Below, in pieces: positions 1-6,009 of a stretch of 8,478 bases of DNA; positions within the stretch are counted from its first letter, which is position 1, and the number at the start of each line of letters is the position of its first letter. The stretch spans positions 1 to 8,478 of the forward strand of contig JAGGZZ010000045.1 in NCBI GenBank assembly GCA_021161765.1, written 5' to 3'. A model generated the notes under the pieces. The model did no database searches. It was not told the origin of the DNA and saw only the letters and a program-made list of their open reading frames with translations. The translations under genes were made by a program, and so were the position numbers. Origin of the DNA: Candidatus Methanophagales archaeon (lineage in GTDB: Archaea > Halobacteriota > Syntropharchaeia > Alkanophagales > Methanospirareceae).

Positions 1-1
1 A

Positions 2-637
2 ACAACGAATCTTGTTCTTTCCTTACACGCACCCCTCTCGGATATAAACATTGCCAGTGTAAACGAGGGAATATGGAAAGAGAGCATAAGGCAGATAAAA
101 GAGAGTATCGAGAGCACATACGAGCTCGTTGATGATATCTGCGTGGTACATCCGGGTATTTTATCGCCATTATCGGTGCAGACGCCGGAAAAGGCGGTTC
201 AGAAGGCGATTGAGGGTCTAACGGCACTTTGCGCGTTTGCTGCTGAACGCGGATTGCGAATAGCGGTGGAGAATCTACCATCGATAAATATGATGCTGGG
301 AATGTATCCGGATGAGCTCATTCAAATCGTGCGTGGCGTGAACAGGGACAATCTGGGTATATGTCTGGACGTTGCACATGCGAACACGACAAATACGCTG
401 GATGAATTCTTGAATATCCGTGATAAGGCAGAGGATGTGGAGATAATACATCTTCATGCGAGCGATAACTTCGGGGCGGATGACCTGCATTTGCCGCTGG
501 GTAAGGGGAACCTGGACTGGAAGAAGGTGTCAAACGGGATTGACGATTATGGGTATGACGGGCGGATGGTGATGGAATTATACACAATAGAAGACGGAAT
601 AGCGAGTTTGGCGTTCATCCGGAAGTTTTTAAAATAA
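2..637 (+). CDS. Xylose-isomerase-like TIM-barrel protein, 5' end outside window
   Basis: The frame is open from base 2 to the TAA at 635-637, giving 211 visible residues. The first ATG or GTG in the window (about 143) is internal, because family-like sequence precedes it, so about 50 N-terminal residues are missing. Family: sugar phosphate isomerase/epimerase and endonuclease-IV-like AP_endonuc_2 fold. In visible numbering, strand-end metal or substrate residues are recognisable: HAP near the start, VVHPG (48-52), VENLP with Glu90, CLDVAHAN with Asp123 and His126, HLHASDN with His150, His152 and Asp155, and MVMELY with Glu192. These fit a divalent-metal site (Glu, Asp, His, Glu) on a (beta/alpha)8 barrel. 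The protein should be cytosolic. The substrate cannot be read from sequence: isomerase or epimerase of a sugar (phosphate) is the usual assumption, and endonuclease IV is less likely. Downstream is gene debris, so no operon partner is visible on this side. Confidence 0.85.
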   Translation, partial: TTNLVLSLHAPLSDINIASVNEGIWKESIRQIKESIESTYELVDDICVVHPGILSPLSVQTPEKAVQKAIEGLTALCAFAAERGLRIAVENLPSINMMLGMYPDELIQIVRGVNRDNLGICLDVAHANTTNTLDEFLNIRDKAEDVEIIHLHASDNFGADDLHLPLGKGNLDWKKVSNGIDDYGYDGRMVMELYTIEDGIASLAFIRKFLK

Positions 638-640
638 ATG

Positions 641-672
641 AAACCACGAGATTGCACAAGATTCACACAGAA
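641..672. repeat. Degenerate intergenic repeat of the 'cacagatt' type
   Basis: AACCACGAGATTGCACAAG followed by ATTCACACAGA resembles the unit at 1974-2014 (AACCACAGATTACACAGATT) with a few inserted bases. It lies just after the stop codon of the TIM-barrel gene. Similar degenerate units recur in other intergenic gaps of this window, which suggests a dispersed, non-coding family. It is short and diverged, so assignment is tentative. Confidence 0.4.
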
Positions 673-719
673 GAGGAAAAATGAAGGAAAAGAAAAACTT
701 CTTTCTTTTAAGAAAAGGT

Positions 720-749
720 GGTTCTCTTTAACATTGTGTGGGTAAACCC
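720..749. repeat. Probable terminal inverted repeat (one end) of an ISL3-family insertion sequence
   Basis: The stretch begins GGTTCTCTTTAACATTGTG and continues with GGGTAAACCC. ISL3-family ends typically begin with GG, then a TCTTT-like block and a T/G-rich segment. The transposase remnant stops at 728-730, inside this repeat, which fits a transposase running into its IS end. I could not find the matching opposite end on the far side (about 995-1160), so the element is at best one-ended. Confidence 0.5.
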
Positions 750-995
750 GAAGACAACTCCAATTTGCCTGCCACCAGATAAATCATCGTATTTCTGTAT
801 TTCACCGTCTTAAATCCGTAGGATCTTTTGACGACCGCTTTGATTTTGTTGTTCAATCCCTCAGCAATGCTATTGTCGAGTCCTGTCCTGATTGCTTCCA
901 GAATTCAAATAATTCCGCGCTGCTGCAAGGTCTTTTACCAGCCATAACCTCTGAAGAGCCAGTTTGAATTGGTACGCCCGTCCAAAGGACGAGCG
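728..995 (-). pseudogene. ISL3-family transposase remnant, internally deleted and frameshifted
   Basis: The minus strand encodes two pieces of an ISL3-type DDE transposase in different frames. The upstream piece (about 915-995) reads RAYQFKLALQRLWLVKDL then AAARNYLNS, the helical segment with RAYQ and W that precedes the last catalytic region. The downstream piece (728 to about 905) reads LEAIRTGLDNSIAEGLNNKI, then KAVVKRSYGFKT, and ends at TAA 728-730. The signature is N-S-I-A-E-G-x-N-N-K-I-K followed by R-x-Y-G-F, with the presumed catalytic Glu in AEG. The intervening segment of the family is missing: the two parts meet near 900-910 with a change of frame and an in-frame TGA. About 85 of roughly 400 residues survive, so it cannot be active. 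It marks past insertion in the gap between the TIM-barrel gene and rpl12. Confidence 0.82.
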
Positions 996-1161
996 CTAAA
1001 AAGCCACAATAATATATTAAAAGTATTTCCAGTGAAATATGAGGAAAGAACAGAAAGCTTCAATGACGAGATAATGACAAATTTTTGTATTTTTTTACGC
1101 GGACTTCATCAAACCAGCCATTGAAGAGGGGGGATTTGAAATAGGCTAAAAAGAGGTGAAA
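996..1161. other. Non-coding gap with no clear gene
   Basis: This AT-rich gap lies between the transposase remnant and the PP-loop fragment. It contains TTTACGCGGACTT at 1094-1106, identical to bases inside the dispersed repeat at 2002-2014. A short frame (about 1078-1149) reads FYADFIKPAIEEGGFEIG before a stop. It looks protein-like but is too short to assign. I see no RNA gene or CRISPR repeat here. Confidence 0.5.
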
Positions 1162-1317
1162 ATGAAAACTGAGACCAAGACGAAGAAGAGCAAGGTCGTA
1201 GTTTCGTGGACGGGCGGAAAAGACGGTTGTTTTGCATGTTATAAAGCAATTTCAGAAGGTAATTTTGATGTCGCCCATCTCTTCAATTTTAGAGACATGA
1301 GAGTATTTAAATTTTAG
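1162..1317 (+). pseudogene. N-terminal fragment of a Dph6/DUF71-type ATP pyrophosphatase (PP-loop)
   Basis: ATG at 1162 is preceded by a Shine-Dalgarno-like GAGGTG (1153-1158). The 51-residue frame has a Lys-rich start, then VVVSWTGGKDGCFACYKAIS at residues 12-31. The PP-loop (S/T-G-G-K-D) at 17-21 is the ATP-binding motif of N-type ATP pyrophosphatases, and the flanking residues match the DUF71/ATP_bind_4 family that includes diphthine-ammonia ligase (Dph6). The match continues through EGNFDVAHLFNF (about residue 43) and then breaks into RDMRVFKF and a TAG. Intact members are about 220-230 residues, so roughly four fifths are missing. The intact start site suggests recent 3' loss. Enzymatic function is not expected, because the product lacks the rest of the fold. 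The fragment lies directly upstream of the rpl12 promoter and next to IS debris, which points to a deletion or rearrangement. Confidence 0.75.
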
Positions 1318-1358
1318 TCTTTCTTCTCAACATCTTTATTGACGCAATATCAACGAAA

Positions 1359-1390
1359 TATACTTATACCTGTATTTTTATATAAGTATA
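1359..1390 (+). promoter_or_regulatory. rpl12 promoter: TATA box within a perfect 10-bp inverted repeat
   Basis: TATACTTATA (1359-1368) and TATAAGTATA (1381-1390) are perfect reverse complements with a 12-base spacer. The archaeal TATA-box consensus TTTATATA occurs at 1377-1384, overlapping the right arm. A transcript start about 25 bases downstream would fall near 1405, leaving a leader of about 40 bases that contains AAGGAGGT (1425-1432), 11 bases before the rpl12 ATG. The inverted repeat could be an operator, or simply two TATA-like elements; sequence alone cannot decide. Confidence 0.6.
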
Positions 1391-1443
1391 ATTTAATTTA
1401 GAGAATAAAGGAATAGTGGAAGAGAAGGAGGTAGAACGAACAA

Positions 1444-1785
1444 ATGGAATATATATATGCTGCGTTGCTCCTGCACAACTCCGGTAAGGAGATTACAGAG
1501 GACGGGATAGCAGCAATAATGAAAGCAGCAGGGACAGAATCAGATAAGGGGCGAATAAAAGCACTGATATCCGCTCTTAGCGATGTCAACATAGACGAGG
1601 CGATGGCTCAAGCCCAGCCTGCTTATGCGCCTGCAGCAATGGCACCAGCGGCAATGCCCGCTCAAGCAGCAGCAGAAGCACCGGAAGCAGCAGCGGAAAC
1701 GAAAAAGGAAGAGAAAAAGAAAGAGGAAGAAGAGGAAAAAGCAGAAGAGACGGGAATGGAAGGACTTGCTTCGCTGTTCGGATAA
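1444..1785 (+). CDS. rpl12: Archaeal ribosomal protein L12 (P1, stalk protein)
   Basis: This 113-residue acidic stalk protein of the 50S subunit binds the L10/P0 base as dimers and recruits translation GTPases. The N-terminal dimerisation helices (MEYIYAALLLHNSGKEITE, to about residue 60) are typical of archaeal P1. An Ala/Pro-rich hinge (about 57-82) follows, then a Lys/Glu-rich charged stretch (about 84-100), and the conserved C-terminal tail GMEGLASLFG that contacts the GTPases. Length matches the family (100-115). The start is fixed by AAGGAGGT at 1425-1432. In most archaea this gene is last in an L11-L1-L10-L12 operon. Here none of those genes is adjacent: upstream is a broken PP-loop gene and downstream a tRNA, and it has its own promoter and terminator. 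A long minus-strand frame over the charged region is a composition artefact. Confidence 0.97.
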   Translation: MEYIYAALLLHNSGKEITEDGIAAIMKAAGTESDKGRIKALISALSDVNIDEAMAQAQPAYAPAAMAPAAMPAQAAAEAPEAAAETKKEEKKKEEEEEKAEETGMEGLASLFG

Positions 1786-1793
1786 ATCCAAAC

Positions 1794-1860
1794 AAACCCT
1801 TTTCTTATATCCGTAAAAGAGAGGGTTTATCAAAGAACTTTTTCCCTTTTTATTTTTCTT
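1794..1860 (+). terminator. Terminator after rpl12
   Basis: AAACCCT (1794-1800) pairs with AGGGTTT (1822-1828), and TTTT/AAAA pairs can extend the stem inward around a small bulge. From 1839 the strand becomes very T-rich (CTTTTTCCCTTTTTATTTTTC), matching the oligo-T signal used by archaeal RNA polymerase. It lies immediately after the rpl12 stop and before the tRNA gene. Confidence 0.65.
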
Positions 1861-1884
1861 TAGAAATGGAATTAATTTAATTGT

Positions 1885-1959
1885 GCTCCGGTAGTGTAGC
1901 TCGGCCAATCATTTCGGCCTTTCGAGCCGATGACTCGGGTTCAAATCCCGACCGGAGCA
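1885..1959 (+). tRNA. tRNA-Glu (anticodon UUC)
   Basis: The 75-base cloverleaf has acceptor GCTCCGG (1885-1891) pairing with CCGGAGC (1952-1958) and discriminator A at 1959. The D arm runs from 1894 to 1912 with a short three-pair stem. The anticodon stem TCGGC/GCCGA (1914-1918, 1926-1930) encloses loop CTTTCGA with anticodon TTC at 1921-1923. The T arm TCGGG/CCCGA (1935-1939, 1947-1951) has loop TTCAAAT. The short D stem is usual for tRNA-Glu. CCA is not encoded (TCG follows the discriminator), so it must be added after transcription, as is common in archaea. There is no intron. A T-rich stretch at 1963-1971 can end the transcript. The upstream promoter is weak to the eye. Confidence 0.96.
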
Positions 1960-1973
1960 TCGTATATTTTTGT

Positions 1974-2014
1974 AACCACAGATTACACAGATTTTCACTG
2001 ATTTACGCGGACTT
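1974..2014. repeat. Dispersed intergenic repeat, best-preserved copy
   Basis: It reads AACCACAGATTACACAGATT, then TTCACTGATTTACGCGGACTT. Internally it is a loose tandem of a 'CACAGATT' unit. Related pieces occur at 641-672, 1094-1106 and 6057-6084, all outside intact genes. It sits between the tRNA gene and the end of the minus-strand DHH gene. I recall similar degenerate units from intergenic regions of many environmental genomes; their function is unknown to me. Confidence 0.6.
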
Positions 2015-2052
2015 ATTTAGGTTTAACATTGTTGGTTGTTACCATCTACCGC

Positions 2053-3573
2053 TTATTCGCTCTTCTCTTCTTTCATAACAGACATGAAACGTTTTGTCAC
2101 CGCATCTTCTACAAGCTGTATCAGCGTATCTTTATCCTTTATACCACTGAAAATGCCCAGCGGTAATTGTGCCGCAGCCATCGTGGCGTGCCCGCCGGCA
2201 GAACCCATTTCCTCAAACGCATGGGCAAACGCATCACCTATATTCACCCTTATGTCCTTACTCCTCCCTGAAATGCATATCGCATTCTCGCACAGCCCTA
2301 TTACAATAGCAGTTGTGATTCCTTCGAGGTTAAGCAGATAATCCGCAGCTTGGGGGATAGCATCCCGATTCACCACCGTACCCACGTTTGTTATCAAATA
2401 ACTCCCTTTTATCTTTTTGTGTACTATCGCATTACCTATCACGTTTAGCATTTCGGTTGACATAGGTGGCGTTTCTATTTGCTCTAAAAGCTCTTTATCT
2501 GCCTTTACGTGGAGGAACGCAGCAGCGGAAAAATCCGAGGGGTGTGTCTCGCGCTTAAAACCGCTCGTGTCCGTTCTTATTCCTTGCAAAAGAGCGGTTG
2601 CTAAGATTTTGTCCACCGGTATGCCCAGTTCCTGCAGATACCACGTCATTATCGTTGAAGTCGCGCCGTTATCTGTTCGAACGTCAAAGAAATTCGCATG
2701 TACATTCTCCTTATTATTTGTCACATGATGGTCTATGATAATGTCCACATTACCCTCCGGGGGCGGAGGCAGAAGGTTATTTGCACCCGGAACGGAGGCA
2801 TCCATAAGCGCTAACTTATCATATTCCTTTAGTTCTTTCTCACCCTCTATTCGCCTCATCTCTATCCCCAAGATGTTTACAAAAGCTCGATTTACGTGAT
2901 GCCCTATTTCTCCACGATACAGTATATCTGCGGGTACATCCACGTTCTTTGCTATCTGCTTTAGTGCGAGAGCAGAAGCGATTGCATCAGAATCCGGACT
3001 GTCGTGAACGACAATACCTAATTTTCCTTTTTTGTTTATCGCTTCTATCATCGCCATTAATTCTTTCGCTTTACTCTGAGCTTTCGCTCTGTCCAAAGCT
3101 TCTATCGCCGCTCTTGACACTATATCACGAATGGATAAAGCCGCATCAACGCCTAACTCTTCTAAATCTTCTTTATCTCTCGGTTCAATCACCCGCACGA
3201 TTAGATATGTCTGAGGTAATTCTCCCTTTATGTTGCTCGCTGCTTTCTTGTTCACTTCGCTGCTGTTGCTCAGCACAAAAAACGCTTCTGGCTCACCCTC
3301 GTTTTTTATCCTGGTGATCTCTTTCGGTTTGCGTATATCCCCAACAAAAGCAACGAAATCCTCCTCCTTCAGCAATTCTACCTTCTTCTCGTCCGTATCC
3401 ACAATGACAACCTCTATCCCCTGCGCTTTCAATTCTTTTGCCACGGCATAGCCTACACTTCCGCATCCAAAAATCACATGCACTACCTTGTCTTTACCAT
3501 TACCCTTAGCTTTACCCTTATCTTTTCCTTTACCTGCCGATTTATGTCCTGTTCCACTTTCTTCTGTGCTCAT
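2053..3573 (-). CDS. RCK_N (TrkA-N)-DHH-DHHA1 fusion phosphoesterase
   Basis: 506 residues. Residues 1-29 are a Lys/Gly-rich low-complexity tail. Residues 31-150 are an RCK_N/TrkA-N Rossmann domain with GCGSVG at 36-41 and acidic Asp59 at the end of the second strand, suited to NAD(H). Residues 185-350 are a DHH domain: motif I HDSPDSDAIAS (190-200), motif II Asp258, the DHH triad 281-283, and GIRTDTSGF (331-339) with Asp335. These Asp/His residues form the two-metal (usually Mn) site. Residues 388-475 are DHHA1 with GGHATMAAAQ (460-469), the substrate-binding loop. The DHH part is closest in style to NrnA-type oligoribonuclease/PAP phosphatase and cyclic-dinucleotide phosphodiesterases. The substrate is unproven. 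The RCK_C ligand domain of potassium-channel regulators is absent, and no transporter lies beside the gene. The start is the only ATG before the Rossmann fold and lacks a clear Shine-Dalgarno. The gene is divergent from mptE. Confidence 0.9.
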   Translation of the reverse strand: MSTEESGTGHKSAGKGKDKGKAKGNGKDKVVHVIFGCGSVGYAVAKELKAQGIEVVIVDTDEKKVELLKEEDFVAFVGDIRKPKEITRIKNEGEPEAFFVLSNSSEVNKKAASNIKGELPQTYLIVRVIEPRDKEDLEELGVDAALSIRDIVSRAAIEALDRAKAQSKAKELMAMIEAINKKGKLGIVVHDSPDSDAIASALALKQIAKNVDVPADILYRGEIGHHVNRAFVNILGIEMRRIEGEKELKEYDKLALMDASVPGANNLLPPPPEGNVDIIIDHHVTNNKENVHANFFDVRTDNGATSTIMTWYLQELGIPVDKILATALLQGIRTDTSGFKRETHPSDFSAAAFLHVKADKELLEQIETPPMSTEMLNVIGNAIVHKKIKGSYLITNVGTVVNRDAIPQAADYLLNLEGITTAIVIGLCENAICISGRSKDIRVNIGDAFAHAFEEMGSAGGHATMAAAQLPLGIFSGIKDKDTLIQLVEDAVTKRFMSVMKEEKSE

Positions 3574-3657
3574 TTCTGCTTTTTAGTTATTTATTGTAAT
3601 TGGATTTATCCCTTGAACTTCTCCTTTTAAAAACATATCTTTTATACTTTATTTAAC
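3574..3657. promoter_or_regulatory. Divergent promoter region between the RCK-DHH gene and mptE
   Basis: This 84-base AT-rich spacer serves two outward-facing genes. TTTTAAAA (3625-3632) lies about 26-33 bases before the mptE ATG, so initiation at or near the start codon (a leaderless or nearly leaderless mRNA) is plausible. No Shine-Dalgarno precedes either gene. A second box, TTTATACTT (3641-3649), is too close to the ATG for a normal spacing unless the true start is downstream. For the minus-strand gene, candidates are the reverse complement of GTTATTTATTG (3587-3597) and the shared TTTTAAAA. Assignments are by eye. Confidence 0.45.
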
Positions 3658-4320
3658 ATGAGGTATAAAACATGGGAACCAACATACAAGGAAATATTGA
3701 AGGATTTTGGTTTCGAACAGGCGAACGACGATAGAGCGGCAAGGGAAGCATCCAGGATAATAAGTCATAAAGGCAGTAATGGGAAGGGCACGAAAGAAAC
3801 GATAAAAAGGCTAATAAAAGGGAAAACTGCGATAATCTGTGGTAATGCACCCTGTTTGGAGAACGATATACGCGAAAAAAAGCTTGATAGCGATATTCTT
3901 CCTTTTCGTCATAAACCCGTTGTAATAGCAGCAGACGGGGCTACTTCCGTTCTTCTACGCAATGCGGTGATACCGGATATTGTGGTTACCGACCTTGACG
4001 GGAATATTGCAGACATAATATACGCAAACAGGCTTGGCTCGATAGGGGTTGTGCATGCGCACGGGGACAACATAGAGATGCTGAAGAGGGTACTACCTGT
4101 ATTAAAAGAGAATGTGATATGCACAACGCAGAGCAGACCACTGCGTAACGTTTACAATTTCGGCGGGTTCACGGATGGAGACAGATGTGTGTTTTTAGCG
4201 AAGGAATTCGGTGCGGAAAGAATAGAGCTAATAGGTTTTGATTTCGAGGATAAAAACGTAAGCGCGAGGAAGAGAAAAAAATTGAAATGGGCGAAACGGT
4301 TGATTGGGGATGTGTTGTAG
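3658..4320 (+). CDS. mptE: 6-hydroxymethyl-7,8-dihydropterin pyrophosphokinase, archaeal MptE type
   Basis: The enzyme transfers pyrophosphate from ATP to 6-hydroxymethyl-7,8-dihydropterin in tetrahydromethanopterin biosynthesis. It is the archaeal DUF115-type enzyme, unrelated to bacterial FolK, and cytosolic. 220 residues, near the usual family length. The N-terminus (MRYKTWEPTYKEILKDFGF) matches the characteristic W-x-P-x-Y-x-E/K-I-x-x-D-F-x-F opening and supports the ATG at 3658. Motifs in order: CGNAPCLE (61-68, in place of the usual GxGPSL loop), AADGA (91-95), TDLDGN (111-116), HAHGDN (133-138), NFGGFTDGDR (167-176) and GFDFED (193-198). The Asp-rich motifs suit Mg-ATP binding. The C-terminus is Lys/Arg-rich. 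Its presence is the main evidence for an H4MPT-dependent C1 metabolism. It faces the RCK-DHH gene and ends convergent with the flavoprotein gene. No other pterin gene is in the window. Confidence 0.9.
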   Translation: MRYKTWEPTYKEILKDFGFEQANDDRAAREASRIISHKGSNGKGTKETIKRLIKGKTAIICGNAPCLENDIREKKLDSDILPFRHKPVVIAADGATSVLLRNAVIPDIVVTDLDGNIADIIYANRLGSIGVVHAHGDNIEMLKRVLPVLKENVICTTQSRPLRNVYNFGGFTDGDRCVFLAKEFGAERIELIGFDFEDKNVSARKRKKLKWAKRLIGDVL

Positions 4321-4334
4321 AAATATGATGCTTG

Positions 4335-4500
4335 TTTATTTACCGCAGAGCCCGCGGAGAACGCGGAGATTCGGGATAGGTGTGAGGTTTTAGGTTTCAG
4401 GTTTGAGGTGTTTTGCTTACCTATACCTGACTACACACACCTCACAACTCATACCTTCAACGTCATCTCAGCGCCCTCTGCGTTCTCGGCGGTAAACAAA
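4335..4500. repeat. Long imperfect inverted repeat between convergent genes, possible bidirectional terminator
   Basis: TTTATTTACCGC (4335-4346) pairs with GCGGTAAACAAA (4489-4500) with one mismatch. Next to it GAGAACGCGGA (from 4357) pairs with TCTGCGTTCTC (4477-4487) with one mismatch, although the left arm has about 9 extra bases. Inside, GTGAGGT-like motifs (4382-4388, 4404-4410) face ACACCTCACAAC (4435-4446). The outer arms belong to a 'taccgcagagcccgcggagaacgcggaga' type repeat seen again at 6010-6043. The gap separates the stop of mptE (4320) from the stop of the flavoprotein gene (4506), so RNA from either strand could fold into the hairpin. A terminator role is inferred. Confidence 0.6.
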
Positions 4501-4505
4501 TACGA

Positions 4506-5906
4506 CTAATACACCGGTGCAATCCCCAACGCCTCTTCCGCCGCATCTATCGTCACGTCTATCAGCAAAGCCTGCGAAGGGTCATAGCTCCTCTCCATAT
4601 TCCTTATCTCCGCTGCGGTCATACCTGCACGTATAGCAACTCCCAACTCGTTTACGCGTTCTGCAACCCCGGCTTCGCCGACCATTTGCGCTCCTATCAA
4701 TTTCTTGGTATACGCATCGAAGATCAATTTCAGTGTGAGAGGTGTCGCTCCGGGGAAGTATCGTGCCTTTACGAGTTTCGTTGCCTTACCGCTTATTGTT
4801 TTTATCCCTGCGCGGCTTGCCGCTTCGGTTGTAACACCTACCGAACCGATCAAGACACCTCCGACATCCGCTACTGTGGGTCCAAAACAATATTCGCAGG
4901 GAGAATATAAACCTGGCTGCCCACTCATATCGCTAAGGATGTTATCAGCTATGACCATAGCTTGAGTGACAGCGGTAGATGCGAGTTGGTTCAGTCTCGG
5001 GCGATGTGTGATGCCATCTACAACTTCCGTACAGTCACCAACCGCATATACGTTATTTATATGCCCCCGTCCTTTTTTCACGTGCATTGCTCTATCCGTG
5101 ACTATTCCTCGGCTTTCTCCTATCTCTATCCCCGCTTGCCATGCGAGGTCTATCTCAGGGATCATCCATTTGCCGATGATAACAATATCTGCTGGAATCT
5201 TCTCCTTCTCCTCTTCCCTTTCTCCTATTACCACCGATTTCACCCATCCCTCATGTCCTTTTATCGCGGTTATCTCTCTTCTATCGAGAATAAATCTTAC
5301 GCCGTCTTTCTCCATCCGTTCTTTGACCAGGTCACCCATGTCCGGGTCTAAGCTAGAAGGCAGCAAAGAAGGTGGTCCACCATGAAGCGTTATCTCCAAT
5401 CCTCGCGTTGCGAAAGCGGCTGCCGCTTGCAAGCCTATAATACCACGACCGCGAATATAAGCGTATTTCACTCCCTCCTTATTCAAAGCAGCTTCTATCT
5501 TTTTCGCATCATCCTCGTTATTAAACGTGTAAACACCTTCGAGTTTCGTTTCTTTCACGAATTGTTTTCTCCCTGTCGCTATAACGAGGAAGTCGTATTT
5601 CAGCACCTCATCGGTTTTAAGTGTTACACTGCTCTCTTCTAAATTTAGCTTCGCTACTTCTGTTTCCGTTCTGAAATCAACGCCCTGGTCGAGGAAGAAC
5701 TGCGGCTTGTTTATCTCTGCTCGGTCTATCTCATACCAGCCACGCAAAGCAAAAGGCAGTCCGCAAGTAGATACCCAGCCGCTTTTCTCTCGTTTTAATA
5801 CCGTGAAGTCCATCTCCTCCTCCACTTCGCCCTTCCTCGCAAGTAAGTTCCTCAACACGTATATCCCGGCAATCCCACCACCAACAATAACAATCTTTTT
5901 TACCAT
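4506..5906 (-). CDS. FAD-dependent pyridine nucleotide-disulfide oxidoreductase, CoA-disulfide reductase/NADH oxidase-like
   Basis: The frame is open from 5963, but the ATG at 5904-5906 is preferred: it starts MVKKIVIVGGGIAG directly and has GGAGAAGGAG (5911-5920) four bases upstream. 466 residues, typical of the family (about 440-460). FAD-binding GGGIAG is at 9-14, and Cys48 in STCGLPF is at the position of the single redox cysteine of CoA-disulfide reductase/NADH oxidase-type enzymes. ATGRK (110-114) closes the first FAD region. A second Rossmann motif GRGIIG (152-157) binds NAD(P)H. YAVGDC (287-292) is the second FAD motif, with Asp291. A dimerisation domain occupies about 345-460. Unusual points are CEYC at 337-340, a CxxC I do not expect in the family, and WVST in place of the common F-x-x-N before Cys-Gly. 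Substrate (CoA disulfide, polysulfide, O2 or another acceptor) cannot be decided. A TATA-like AATTATTTATG (complement of about 5963-5973) precedes it. Confidence 0.85.
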   Translation of the reverse strand: MVKKIVIVGGGIAGIYVLRNLLARKGEVEEEMDFTVLKREKSGWVSTCGLPFALRGWYEIDRAEINKPQFFLDQGVDFRTETEVAKLNLEESSVTLKTDEVLKYDFLVIATGRKQFVKETKLEGVYTFNNEDDAKKIEAALNKEGVKYAYIRGRGIIGLQAAAAFATRGLEITLHGGPPSLLPSSLDPDMGDLVKERMEKDGVRFILDRREITAIKGHEGWVKSVVIGEREEEKEKIPADIVIIGKWMIPEIDLAWQAGIEIGESRGIVTDRAMHVKKGRGHINNVYAVGDCTEVVDGITHRPRLNQLASTAVTQAMVIADNILSDMSGQPGLYSPCEYCFGPTVADVGGVLIGSVGVTTEAASRAGIKTISGKATKLVKARYFPGATPLTLKLIFDAYTKKLIGAQMVGEAGVAERVNELGVAIRAGMTAAEIRNMERSYDPSQALLIDVTIDAAEEALGIAPVY

Positions 5907-5910
5907 TTTT

Positions 5911-5920
5911 CTCCTTCTCC
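5911..5920 (-). promoter_or_regulatory. Shine-Dalgarno that decides the flavoprotein start
   Basis: The minus strand reads GGAGAAGGAG, followed by four A residues and ATG (5904-5906). The alternative ATG at 5963 has no such site and would add 19 residues before the FAD motif that do not look conserved. Confidence 0.75.
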
Positions 5921-6009
5921 CCCTATTTTCAACTTTTGGTATTAAAATCGAAGGCAAAAGCATAAATAATTAGCAGTTTTTTTTCTTCACCATCTTCCAC
6001 CAGATACTT

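Noticed and set aside
1078..1149. Short + frame reading FYADFIKPAIEEGGFEIG as a possible protein C-terminus
   Set aside because: It looks protein-like but is only about 20 codons after a stop, overlaps a repeat-family 13-mer, and cannot be assigned to a family.
1540..1908. Long minus-strand frames opposite rpl12
   Set aside because: They come from the low-complexity Ala/Glu/Lys codons of rpl12 read backwards (runs of Phe, Leu, Cys), and one would run over the tRNA gene.
2022..2032. TTTAACATTGT shared with the IS end at 727-737
   Set aside because: An 11-base AT-rich match can be chance; the neighbouring bases do not continue the IS terminal repeat.
2949..5385. Several + strand frames of 70-140 codons opposite the RCK-DHH and flavoprotein genes
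   Set aside because: They are antisense shadows of strongly supported genes, with Ser/Leu/Phe-rich composition and no family resemblance.
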